This document shows, piece by piece, positions 1-7,064 of a stretch of DNA of 7,750 nucleotides. Positions within the stretch are counted from its first letter, which is position 1; every line of letters begins with the position of its first letter. The stretch is from Campylobacterales bacterium (GTDB lineage: Bacteria; Campylobacterota; Campylobacteria; Campylobacterales; Sulfurovaceae), in contig JACXUN010000069.1 in the NCBI GenBank assembly GCA_014763905.1, forward strand, positions 1-7,750, written 5' to 3'. The position numbers were made by a program, and so were the translations under genes. The notes beneath the pieces are model-generated. The model made no database searches, was not told the DNA's origin, and worked only from the letters and a program-made list of their open reading frames with translations.

Positions 1-87
1 TGAATTAGCTACGGCTAGTCCTACGAATTTTGATTTTTCAAATCTTACCTATTTTTAGGCTTCTGTGACTATGATATCCCGTCGAAC

Positions 88-1611
88 TCAGGTTAATAGT
101 TTCCGAGCGAAACTAACCGCCTCATCATTCGGCTTTTCACCACCGATAATCCTTGCGATCTCATCAATCCTCCCTTGCTTGTCCAAAAGTTTTGCTGAAC
201 TCACTCCCTCGTTTTTGGTCACCAAAATATGCTGATTTGCTTTGGATGCCAAATGGGCTTGATGTGAAATCGCAAAAATCTGATAGACGATAGAGAGTTT
301 GGCAATCATATTGGCAATCGCAATCGACTCCTCTCCGCTTACATTGGCATCGATCTCATCCAGAATCAGCACTCCGCCCTCTTTGACACCGGAGAGAGCC
401 ACCACCATCAGTGCTAAACGCACCCGGTTAAACTCACCGCCACTGAGTGTCGAAGCACTCGAACCGTTGAGATTGACCTCGACATGATCTTGACCCAATT
501 CATATAACCCGACACGATCAAACAGAAACTCCAAAGGCGGGAGTTTTAGCTCATTGAGATACTTAGCCAAAGCTTTCTCTAACTGTTTAGCCTCATTTTG
601 ACGTGCTTGACTCATACGACCCGCCATAGTGGTCAGTTCCGCAAACTCCATGGTCAAAAAGGACTCCAACATACTCTTATCTTGCTCGATATTTTGATAA
701 CCTGCCAACTCTTGGCGTTTGGTTTCCGCATATTGAAGGGCCTCTTCGATACTTCCGTATCGGGTTTTGAGTGACGATATCTTCTCCAGCCGATCCAATA
801 CCGCCTCGATATCGACCTCTGCTAGCTCTTCAGAGAGGGATTCGATATCCTCAAAATCGGCTCGCAGTTGATTCATCATCTCGGCAAAACTGCTCTCATC
901 TTTATCCAGCAGTCGATAGACCTCACTCACCGACTCTTCAAATTCAAAAATTTGATTGGCATGGTTGAGAGCATTATTGACCTTATCGATACGGGAGAGC
1001 TGCTGTTTGACCCTAACGAGTTCCTCATCCTCTCCTACTTTGGGATTGATACTCTCGATCTTATCTATCTCAAAAGCAGTAAACTCAATCAGCTCTGCCA
1101 ATTTGGCTTCATCTTGTTTGATTCGCTGCAGCTCATCCACTTTTTTCTTATAGATTGCGTATCGTTTAGTATACTCTTTGAGCATTCGCTGAAAGGCTTT
1201 GTCCGATACATTGAGACTGTTATCAATTAAGGTAATCAGTTCATGACTCTCAAATCCACTCCGATCTCGTACGGAAAGATACTGCACAAAAGGGCTGAAG
1301 AGTTCATTGAGCATCTTTCGAGAAATATTTTGACCGTCCAGATAGTATCGTACATTTCCTTTTTTGAGTACTTTGAGGGCAATCTCCTCTTCCAGGGTAA
1401 ACGCATCACTCTTTAACTTTGAAGGTTTATCAACCAATACCTCACAGAGTGACGCTTCAGCATTGGTATATCCAAATGATGAGAGAATCGACTGCATCAA
1501 TATCGATTTTCCGGCACCGCTTGGTCCAGAAAGTACCACCAACCCTCTATTTAACTCCAACTCTATTTTATTGAAAGAGATCAACTCTTTGATATAGACT
1601 CGATTGATCAT
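88..1611 (-). CDS. recN: DNA repair ATPase RecN
   Basis: RecN is an SMC-like cytosolic ATPase acting in recombinational repair of double-strand breaks. The 507-residue product has the expected two-part ATPase: an N-terminal Walker A, GPSGAGKS, at residues 29-36; a long Glu/Lys-rich coiled-coil middle (about 140-350); then the ABC signature LSGGE (389-393), Walker B LILDEID (415-421) and an H-loop SHQ (449-451). E. coli RecN is about 550 residues, so this copy is somewhat short; the shortfall appears to lie in the coiled-coil arms, as all ATPase motifs are present. The ATG shares its A with the last base of the nadK stop (TAATG), so translation is probably coupled to nadK and no separate promoter is needed. 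The start is fixed by this junction and by the family-typical N-terminus that reaches Walker A at residue 29. No frameshift or missing catalytic residue was seen. Confidence 0.95.
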   Translation of the reverse strand: MINRVYIKELISFNKIELELNRGLVVLSGPSGAGKSILMQSILSSFGYTNAEASLCEVLVDKPSKLKSDAFTLEEEIALKVLKKGNVRYYLDGQNISRKMLNELFSPFVQYLSVRDRSGFESHELITLIDNSLNVSDKAFQRMLKEYTKRYAIYKKKVDELQRIKQDEAKLAELIEFTAFEIDKIESINPKVGEDEELVRVKQQLSRIDKVNNALNHANQIFEFEESVSEVYRLLDKDESSFAEMMNQLRADFEDIESLSEELAEVDIEAVLDRLEKISSLKTRYGSIEEALQYAETKRQELAGYQNIEQDKSMLESFLTMEFAELTTMAGRMSQARQNEAKQLEKALAKYLNELKLPPLEFLFDRVGLYELGQDHVEVNLNGSSASTLSGGEFNRVRLALMVVALSGVKEGGVLILDEIDANVSGEESIAIANMIAKLSIVYQIFAISHQAHLASKANQHILVTKNEGVSSAKLLDKQGRIDEIARIIGGEKPNDEAVSFARKLLT

Positions 1612-2474
1612 TAGACATCACCCCATAAAAGTTTCTCACGCAAAACCCTAAAATAACTGTGTTCTTTTTTATGCAGAAGTTTAGCACTCATTGCCGCTCC
1701 TTTAATCACCAACCGTTCACCCGGTTTGAGCTTATAATTATCCTGTCCGTCAATCATTACGATCAACACCTCCGGTGAACTCAATTTAATCGTAAAATCA
1801 TGGGGTACTACAATCGGACGCTGTGTCAACGAATGGGGTGCCACCGGTGTCATAATAAAAACTTTGGAGAGTGGATAGACAATCGGTCCGCCCAATGAGA
1901 GATTATAAGCCGTCGAACCGGTCGGTGTCGAGATAATCAACCCGTCTCCTCGGTAGGTATTGAACCAATCTTCATTGATAAAGGCATCCAATTTGACCAT
2001 ATGAGAAACCGTCGGCCGCGTAATGACCACATCATTAAAAGCATAAAAATCTTTTTTCTCATTTCCACTTTCGATATACCCCTCAATCATCATACGATCA
2101 TCGATTCGATAATCTCCCAACAGTAATCGATCTATCATTGCATCGACACAATCGATTGGAATATCAGCAAGGAATCCTAAATTGCCGGCATTGATCCCCA
2201 ACACCGGTTTGTCATGCCCATAACTTCGCCTAACGACTGAGAGAAGTGTCCCGTCACCCCCCAATGAGACCAATAGATCAACGGCATGACACATTTCATC
2301 AAACTCAACCCCTTCCAGTCCGACCATTTCAGCGGATTGGTGATCTAATAGTACTTCTATCCAACGCTCTTCAAATTTACTTTTAATCTCTTTATAGAGA
2401 GGCAGAATATCCGGTGAATCCGGACGCAACACAAATCCGGCTTTTTTAATCTGATTTAATTTTTTCTCGGACAC
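1611..2474 (-). CDS. nadK: NAD kinase
   Basis: NadK phosphorylates NAD+ to NADP+ using ATP or polyphosphate in the cytosol. The 287-residue product, a normal length for the family, carries the hallmark GGDGT motif at residues 72-76, followed by GINAGNLGFLA (93-103). Next come the NE/D motif, seen here as FND (146-148), and the glycine-rich GDGLIISTPTGSTAYNLSLGG segment (176-196) that helps bind NAD. The start codon is GTG at 2474-2472, supported by an AAAGGA ribosome-binding site (2489-2484) nine bases upstream; no better ATG exists. It is first in a two-gene unit with recN, overlapping it by one base. A -10 box and a 15-base palindrome lie upstream (separate entries), so regulation by a DNA-binding protein is possible but unproven. 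Confidence 0.96.
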   Translation of the reverse strand: MSEKKLNQIKKAGFVLRPDSPDILPLYKEIKSKFEERWIEVLLDHQSAEMVGLEGVEFDEMCHAVDLLVSLGGDGTLLSVVRRSYGHDKPVLGINAGNLGFLADIPIDCVDAMIDRLLLGDYRIDDRMMIEGYIESGNEKKDFYAFNDVVITRPTVSHMVKLDAFINEDWFNTYRGDGLIISTPTGSTAYNLSLGGPIVYPLSKVFIMTPVAPHSLTQRPIVVPHDFTIKLSSPEVLIVMIDGQDNYKLKPGERLVIKGAAMSAKLLHKKEHSYFRVLREKLLWGDV

Positions 2475-2509
2475 GGTTTATTATCCTTTATGAAATTAAT
2501 CAGTAGAAT

Positions 2510-2515
2510 ATCATA
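2510..2515 (-). promoter_or_regulatory. Predicted -10 box for nadK-recN
   Basis: On the minus strand this hexamer reads TATGAT, one mismatch from TATAAT, within an AT-rich stretch about 36 bases before the GTG start of nadK. An overlapping alternative, TATTCT, lies at 2510-2505. No -35 box is well placed; a TTGACA at the palindrome is too far away (24 bases). Weak or missing -35 boxes are usual for sigma-70 promoters in Campylobacterota. Confidence 0.45.
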
Positions 2516-2538
2516 AAATCGCTTGATTACGTTTTTAT

Positions 2539-2553
2539 ATGTCAAATTGACAT
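2539..2553. promoter_or_regulatory. 15-bp palindrome, possible operator
   Basis: ATGTCAAATTGACAT is a perfect inverted repeat with 7-bp arms and a one-base centre. It lies in the gap upstream of nadK. Its centre (2546) is about 43 bases upstream of the start site predicted from the TATGAT box, the usual place for a class II activator dimer. No T-run follows on either strand, so it does not look like a terminator. The regulator is unknown. Confidence 0.4.
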
Positions 2554-2585
2554 CCTTTAAAAAAGAGAAAGTAGTTAATGATTTC

Positions 2586-2705
2586 TCAAATGCTTAATAC
2601 GTGTTGATTCAAAACAACCGTATAAAAGATTCCAACAAACACCTTCTTATCTCGAATATGACCGGTAACTTCAACGGTATGTTTGGCTCCATTGCTATTT
2701 TGCTC
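2586..2705 (-). pseudogene. Possible remnant of a hotdog-fold thioesterase C-terminus
   Basis: Directly after the TAG stop of the MnmC-like gene, and in the same frame, 39 codons stay open to a TGA at 2588-2586. The translation looks like real protein: it contains HTVEVTGHIRDKKVFVG followed by IFYTVVLNQHVLSI. This alternation of hydrophobic strand residues, ending in a VVL..HVL tail, resembles the last two strands of PaaI/FadM-type hotdog thioesterases as I recall them. There is no ATG; the only internal starts (GTG, TTG) give about 20 residues or fewer and lack a credible ribosome site. The simplest reading is the 3' end of a deleted gene that once followed the oxidoreductase. Chance is possible given the length. 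Read-through fusion is unlikely, because the upstream protein already ends where MnmC ends. Confidence 0.35.
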
Positions 2706-3824
2706 CTATCGTGCTAAATCTGGTGACTTTCGACACCATTTGAGGAAAAGCCGATCTGGATTAACTCGGGGATCAACGGCTTTACCGTCAACAATAAACT
2801 CTGCCAACATTTTTCCCATCATCGGACCAAAAACAAATCCGCGTCCGCCTAAACCGTTACAGACATACAGCCCTTCCATTTTGGCAAGCGGTTCTTTAGG
2901 TTTGTAACCTTGCGGCAAAGTCGGATGCGTTTCTAACATTGTTTTAACATCGATTACCTCACCGATCAATGGAGCATAATCTTGTGATGTCGACCGCATT
3001 CCGCAGTAGGTAGCGGTGAGTTTAAAATCACTCGTGTCAACCATTGTCGAAGCTTTAGCCAGCAATCCTTTGAGCGGCTCTTCATTACAGTGGATGCACG
3101 GCAGTGTTCCCATCTCATGGGTCGCACCTACTTTGATGATACCGTTGAGATTGGCAGAGACCGAAACATTTTTGTGCATACTCACGATAAGAGGAAGTGT
3201 ACTTTTGTAGTCACCGCGAGTTCCCCATACTCCTTTGATACCCATATAACGCATATCGATAAAGCGATTCTCATAGCCGGTTGCCAAAACTAGCTTGGGT
3301 GCCTGATAGCTTCCTATGCTCCAAAGTCCTTCATCATAACACAAACCTTTGACATCATATTTGACAAAATCAATATCCTGCAGCATCGATTCGCATACCG
3401 ATGGGCTGCATACTCCCGCCTCTTCAAAATAAAAACTGGCATGTTTCTCTAAAATATGGGCTTCTTCAAGCTCTTTGGCTTGCTTCCATTGATAGTTCGG
3501 ATAGTTGTAAGGTTCATACCCTTCAAACTTAGTTGCATCCACCTCATCTTTGGGGATACGAACCACTCCGGTTTGTAAAAAATATTTAGAGAAATGGGTT
3601 AGATAAAAATCTTTGGAAAAAGCAAAGGCGCTATTGGTCAAATTTTGGAGGGGAGAGCCTTTACCGATTTTGGGGGAGACAAAGGCACCAGCAGCAGCAG
3701 AACCGCCGGTATGAGCGATACCGGCACGATCAAGCACGAGAACTTTTAACCCTTTTTCTTTGAGGAAGTAGGCAACACTGGAACCGGCAATTCCGGCTCC
3801 GATAACGATACAATCATAATGCAT
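2706..3824 (-). CDS. mnmC: Stand-alone MnmC C-terminal-type FAD oxidoreductase (tRNA U34 modification)
   Basis: In MnmC the FAD half oxidatively removes the carboxymethyl group from cmnm5(s2)U34 in tRNA, and the other half then methylates the product. This 372-residue protein matches only the FAD half. It has the dinucleotide-binding GAGIAG at residues 9-14, then NSAFAFSKDFY (64-74), close to the NAFTFARRFY stretch of E. coli MnmC. AGVCSPS lies at 136-142, MRSTSQDYAPLIG at 276-288 and GLGGRGFVFGP at 324-334. The end, NPDRLFLKWCRKS (355-367), parallels the NPNRLWVRKLLKG end of E. coli MnmC. No methyltransferase domain precedes it: its ATG overlaps the thrC stop by one base (TAATG), without a clear ribosome site, which implies coupling to thrC. 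A different DAO-family amine or amino-acid oxidase is the main alternative; the family is secure, the exact substrate less so. Confidence 0.78.
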   Translation of the reverse strand: MHYDCIVIGAGIAGSSVAYFLKEKGLKVLVLDRAGIAHTGGSAAAGAFVSPKIGKGSPLQNLTNSAFAFSKDFYLTHFSKYFLQTGVVRIPKDEVDATKFEGYEPYNYPNYQWKQAKELEEAHILEKHASFYFEEAGVCSPSVCESMLQDIDFVKYDVKGLCYDEGLWSIGSYQAPKLVLATGYENRFIDMRYMGIKGVWGTRGDYKSTLPLIVSMHKNVSVSANLNGIIKVGATHEMGTLPCIHCNEEPLKGLLAKASTMVDTSDFKLTATYCGMRSTSQDYAPLIGEVIDVKTMLETHPTLPQGYKPKEPLAKMEGLYVCNGLGGRGFVFGPMMGKMLAEFIVDGKAVDPRVNPDRLFLKWCRKSPDLAR

Positions 3825-5296
3825 TAGGATAAAAACTTCAATATCTCATTTTTGATGCCCGCTTCATAAACGACATCACTGTGTTTGATCTCTTTGGTAA
3901 AGAGAGCCTCAATCATCGGCGGAACTTTTTCCGAGGTGTTTTCGACGATCCATTTCAACGCTTCAGTATCATTCTGCACATCACGGTTACCCAATGCTCT
4001 GGCTACGGTGGTGGAGAATTTCGTCCATTCAGCAGTCGAGTAGACGACCGCTTTACGATTTTGATCGGTTAGCACTTCATACGCTTTCATACAGGTAGCC
4101 GTATGCGGATCCATAATGTATCCGGCTTTGGCATACTTGGCGATATAGGCTTCACACTCTTCATCTGTCGCATAGGTCGCAGCGAAATCCTCTTGAATCG
4201 ATGCCGTCTCCTTAGCGGTCAAGGTATATTTGCCGGTGCTATTGAGGCTATCCATCAACTCTTTGGTTCGCTTAGCTCCGAATTTATCAAAAAGGACACG
4301 CTCCACATTCGAGCTTTTGAGGATATCCATCGCCGGGGATTCGGTCTTGATCAACTCGCGGCTTGCCATATCGTACTCCCCTTTTTGGATCAGATCAGTC
4401 AGGATATTGTTGATATTGGAAGCGACAAGTAACTTCTCGACCGGGAGTCCGGCTTTTTTCGCATAGTATCCGCCCAGTACATTTCCGAAGTTCCCTGACG
4501 GTACGACCAGATAGATCGGTTCTCCTAAAATGATCTCTCCTTTTCGGAGTAGTTCTAAATAGGCATGGATATGATAGATAATCTGAAAAATAATCCGTCC
4601 GAAGTTAACGGAGTTCGCCGCGGAGAGTTTGATGTTTCTTTTCTCTAACTCTGTTTTGAAATCCTCGGAAGCCAATAGATGTTTGAGGGTATTTTGGGTA
4701 TCGTCAAAGTTGCCGTGAACCCCGATTACTTTGAGATTCTCAGCCTCTTCTGTGACCATTTGGAGTCGTTGCACATCACTGGTTCCGCCATCTGGGTAGA
4801 GACAGGTCACTTGGATATTGGCTTGATCTTTGAAAGTCTCTAAGGTCGCCGGTCCGGTATCTCCGCTCGTGGCTGCCATAATGAGATAGTTCTCATTCCG
4901 CTCTTGTGCCTTTTTGGAGAGGATATAACCAAAGGGTTGGAGTGCCATATCCTTAAACGCTCGGGTAGGGCCATGGTAGAGTTCCATCACGAAACAATCC
5001 TCTTCGATCTTGACTAACGGTACGGGATTTGCCGGATCATCAAACGCATCATAACGATCCAGTGCTGCATGTAGCACCTCATCATCGATATCAATCTCAA
5101 AGCTTTTCAACACATCCAGAGCAAGCTCTTTATAGTGGCTGTTCATGTGTTTTTCTAAAAACGCTAAACCAAAATCGGGAAGCTTCTGCGGGACATAAAT
5201 CCCTCCAAATCCAGCACTTGGGCTTAAAATAGCCTCTGAAAACCACATCTTCTCAGGCGTGACCCCATCACTGCCTCGTGTTCCTATAAATTGCAT
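3824..5296 (-). CDS. thrC: Threonine synthase (PLP-dependent)
   Basis: ThrC converts O-phosphohomoserine to threonine and phosphate, the last step of threonine synthesis, in the cytosol. The 490-residue product belongs to the long form of the family. It starts with a typical N-terminus (MQFIGTRG, then FGGIYVPQ at 30-37). The PLP-binding lysine is K115 in GPTRAFKDMALQPFG (109-123). The substrate and phosphate loop SGDTGPA is at 144-150, SAANSVNFGRI at 225-235 and PSGNFGN at 266-272. The ATG (5296-5294) is preceded by AGGA (5310-5307) ten bases upstream and by a strong TATAAT box, so it heads its own transcription unit. The FAD oxidoreductase downstream overlaps by one base. Nothing is truncated, and no other threonine-pathway gene is visible here. 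Confidence 0.96.
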   Translation of the reverse strand: MQFIGTRGSDGVTPEKMWFSEAILSPSAGFGGIYVPQKLPDFGLAFLEKHMNSHYKELALDVLKSFEIDIDDEVLHAALDRYDAFDDPANPVPLVKIEEDCFVMELYHGPTRAFKDMALQPFGYILSKKAQERNENYLIMAATSGDTGPATLETFKDQANIQVTCLYPDGGTSDVQRLQMVTEEAENLKVIGVHGNFDDTQNTLKHLLASEDFKTELEKRNIKLSAANSVNFGRIIFQIIYHIHAYLELLRKGEIILGEPIYLVVPSGNFGNVLGGYYAKKAGLPVEKLLVASNINNILTDLIQKGEYDMASRELIKTESPAMDILKSSNVERVLFDKFGAKRTKELMDSLNSTGKYTLTAKETASIQEDFAATYATDEECEAYIAKYAKAGYIMDPHTATCMKAYEVLTDQNRKAVVYSTAEWTKFSTTVARALGNRDVQNDTEALKWIVENTSEKVPPMIEALFTKEIKHSDVVYEAGIKNEILKFLS

Positions 5297-5325
5297 ACTC
5301 TATAAATCCTAAAATTTTTGAGTGC

Positions 5326-5331
5326 ATTATA
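5326..5331 (-). promoter_or_regulatory. Predicted promoter of thrC (-10 TATAAT)
   Basis: The minus strand reads TTATTTTGTTATAATGCACTC, with a perfect TATAAT (5331-5326) preceded by a T-rich stretch ending in TTTTG. This is the layout described for sigma-70 promoters of Campylobacter. Transcription should start near 5319, giving a leader of about 23 bases before the thrC ATG. A 12-base palindrome, AATAAGCTTATT (5336-5347), lies immediately upstream of the box. Confidence 0.65.
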
Positions 5332-5353
5332 ACAAAATAAGCTTATTATGGTT

Positions 5354-5366
5354 GGGGAAACTCCCC
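5354..5366 (-). other. Short GC hairpin right after the K+ channel stop codon
   Basis: The minus strand reads GGGGAGTTTCCCC: a 5-bp stem with a 3-base loop, starting at the base after the channel gene's TAA. It is the most GC-rich element in this gap. The sequence after the stem (AACCATAATAAG) has no run of T, so it is not a standard intrinsic terminator. It may still protect the mRNA 3' end or act as a pause site between the channel gene and the thrC promoter. Confidence 0.4.
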
Positions 5367-7058
5367 TTAAAATGATCGAAACAACTTCTTAAAAATCCAT
5401 GTTTCTTTATGCTCACCGTACTGAGCATAATGAAGTTCATAGATATTGGAAGCAATCAGTTGAATCTCCTCTCTGCTCTCTTCGTTACAAGCAAACAGAA
5501 TATGATCTCCTATTTGAAGGTCTGTTTCGATTGGCAACAGAATCTCTTCCTCATTCCGATGTATGAGTAAGGGTACGGCACCATTGGTCATTTTACGATT
5601 GATAAGGGAACGCAGTAGAACATTGATCTTGATATTGGCTCCGGTAAGCAACTCATGATAGAGAGCATAGGCATTTTTTTCATCAATCTTTAATGTCAAT
5701 AAAATCGGCTTGAATCCGATCTGACTTTTCATCAGACTCACCAAAGACCTTGCCCATATTTCATCTTTGTATATGAGAAGCTTAAGAAAACGGTGCTGCA
5801 AAGGATGAGCTAAAAACATCGCGGTTTTATTGATCAAAATACGCTCCACCATAAAGAGCCAATCGATGCTTGCCGCTTGGAAGATACTCACCTCTTCCAT
5901 GGTATTCTCTCGGGCAATGAGATAGATATCAGGATTAAGCTTTTTTGCCGTAATCATAATCGAAATATTATCGATATCATTTTGCGTCCCGGCGATAATA
6001 CACACTGCCTCTTTGATACCCGCTTCACAGAGAATCTCTTTGTCATCGGCATTGGCACGTAGAAACTGATCCCGTTCAATCATCTCTCGCTTGCCGATTT
6101 TATACTCATCGATATAAACATAATCGATACCGTGTTTCTCCAGTTTAGATTGAATCGCTTGACCGAAACGCCCATATCCGCAAACGATATATTTACCTTG
6201 AGGTAAAAAAAGTGGTTTCTCTGACAAATCTGCATTTTCGTAAATCCAGTTCTCCAAAACCAATACATGGGGAGAGGTTAACGCAATATCAAGACGCTTG
6301 GCAAAGATATCAAAAGGGTTTTGGATTTTGGCAATATCGGTATCGAGTATACTGGTAGTGGTCTCATGAATTGTTGACATCGCTACCACTTTGACATTGG
6401 AGTTGAGAAATTTTGTCAGTACGGAAACCCGTAAATTTTTCTCCTCTTGTTGGAAGAGTGAGACGATCGCCTTGCAGTTAGATTGCTTGATTCCGGCATC
6501 TATCAGGGTATCACTAATCAGTGCATTACCAACCATCGCCGGAACATCCATACCGAAATCCTCTAACATAAAGTGGCTGATATTCTGTTCATTCTTATCA
6601 ATCATCACCACCTCCAAACCGGCATCCAGCAGCTTTTTGATGATCTCGACATTGACATAGGTATACCCTAAAACAATCACAAAATCAGCTTTGATTCGGC
6701 GTATCTGCTTGCGAAAGCGGCTCCTCATCAGTTCCAATTTAAGGGTTTTATCAGAGATAATACTTACCAACGCACCGATACCGTAAAACCAACCAATCAC
6801 TGTCAGATAAATACTGACCAGTACCCACATACGCTGTTCATAGGTAAAAGCATAAGGAATCTCTCCAAATCCAATTGTTGAAGCCGTATAAGAGATAAAG
6901 TAAAAAGCATCGAAAAAAGTAAGCTGATACGGATTCCCTTCATTATCCATTCCCGGAATAAGAACCATTCCGAGAATAGAAATCGCATAAGTGACGATGA
7001 TTACCAATAACGGTCGGCGTAACCGCTGTAAAATCAGCCAAAGGGCATTATTACTCAT
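5367..7058 (-). CDS. Two-TM potassium channel with tandem RCK/TrkA-N regions
   Basis: This is an inner-membrane K+ channel subunit with a large cytosolic gating part (563 residues). TM1 is at about 15-36. The pore helix and selectivity filter TASTIGFGE are at 58-66, with GFG in place of the common GYG. TM2 is at about 77-101. A basic linker (112-122) leads to a first Rossmann-like RCK region (about 124-260), whose nucleotide loop is degenerate (GYTYVN, 131-136). A second (about 288-425) has an intact GYGRFG (294-299). The C-terminal part (about 430-545) ends in a TrkA-C-like segment (ETDLQIGDHILFA, 511-523). Two RCK regions per chain recall GsuK-type channels, where four chains form one gating ring. 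The ATG follows the upstream membrane-protein gene by 6 bases; its ribosome site AAAAGG (7073-7068) overlaps that gene's end. The ligand and physiological role cannot be read from sequence. Confidence 0.9.
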   Translation of the reverse strand: MSNNALWLILQRLRRPLLVIIVTYAISILGMVLIPGMDNEGNPYQLTFFDAFYFISYTASTIGFGEIPYAFTYEQRMWVLVSIYLTVIGWFYGIGALVSIISDKTLKLELMRSRFRKQIRRIKADFVIVLGYTYVNVEIIKKLLDAGLEVVMIDKNEQNISHFMLEDFGMDVPAMVGNALISDTLIDAGIKQSNCKAIVSLFQQEEKNLRVSVLTKFLNSNVKVVAMSTIHETTTSILDTDIAKIQNPFDIFAKRLDIALTSPHVLVLENWIYENADLSEKPLFLPQGKYIVCGYGRFGQAIQSKLEKHGIDYVYIDEYKIGKREMIERDQFLRANADDKEILCEAGIKEAVCIIAGTQNDIDNISIMITAKKLNPDIYLIARENTMEEVSIFQAASIDWLFMVERILINKTAMFLAHPLQHRFLKLLIYKDEIWARSLVSLMKSQIGFKPILLTLKIDEKNAYALYHELLTGANIKINVLLRSLINRKMTNGAVPLLIHRNEEEILLPIETDLQIGDHILFACNEESREEIQLIASNIYELHYAQYGEHKETWIFKKLFRSF

Positions 7059-7064
7059 ACGTTG

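Noticed and set aside
2..58. Plus-strand frame open from the left edge and ending in TAG, possibly the tail of a gene converging on recN
   Set aside because: It has only 18 sense codons with no recognisable motif; an open run of this length is common by chance. The left-edge gap of 87 bases is otherwise unexplained.
29..59. Two small hairpins downstream of recN (TTTGA-TTTT-TCAAA and CCTA-TTTT-TAGG) as a terminator
   Set aside because: Stems of 5 and 4 bp, AT-rich, with no T-run after them on either strand; too weak to call.
868..1230. Long plus-strand frame opposite recN
   Set aside because: It lies wholly antisense to the strongly supported recN coiled-coil region, shows no domain and has no ribosome site; a shadow of biased codons.
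2608..2621. FNR-like box TTGATTCAAAACAA
   Set aside because: The second half-site is imperfect and it lies inside the thioesterase-like relic, far from any promoter.
2658..2720. Plus-strand mini-ORF starting MTGNFNGMFGSIAILLLSC, resembling a lipoprotein leader
   Set aside because: It ends within 20 codons, has no ribosome site and lies antisense to the oxidoreductase end and the relic frame.
3687..3701. Short CAG repeat on the plus strand
   Set aside because: It is the reverse complement of consecutive alanine codons (SAAAGA) in the FAD-binding region of the oxidoreductase, with too few units for slippage.
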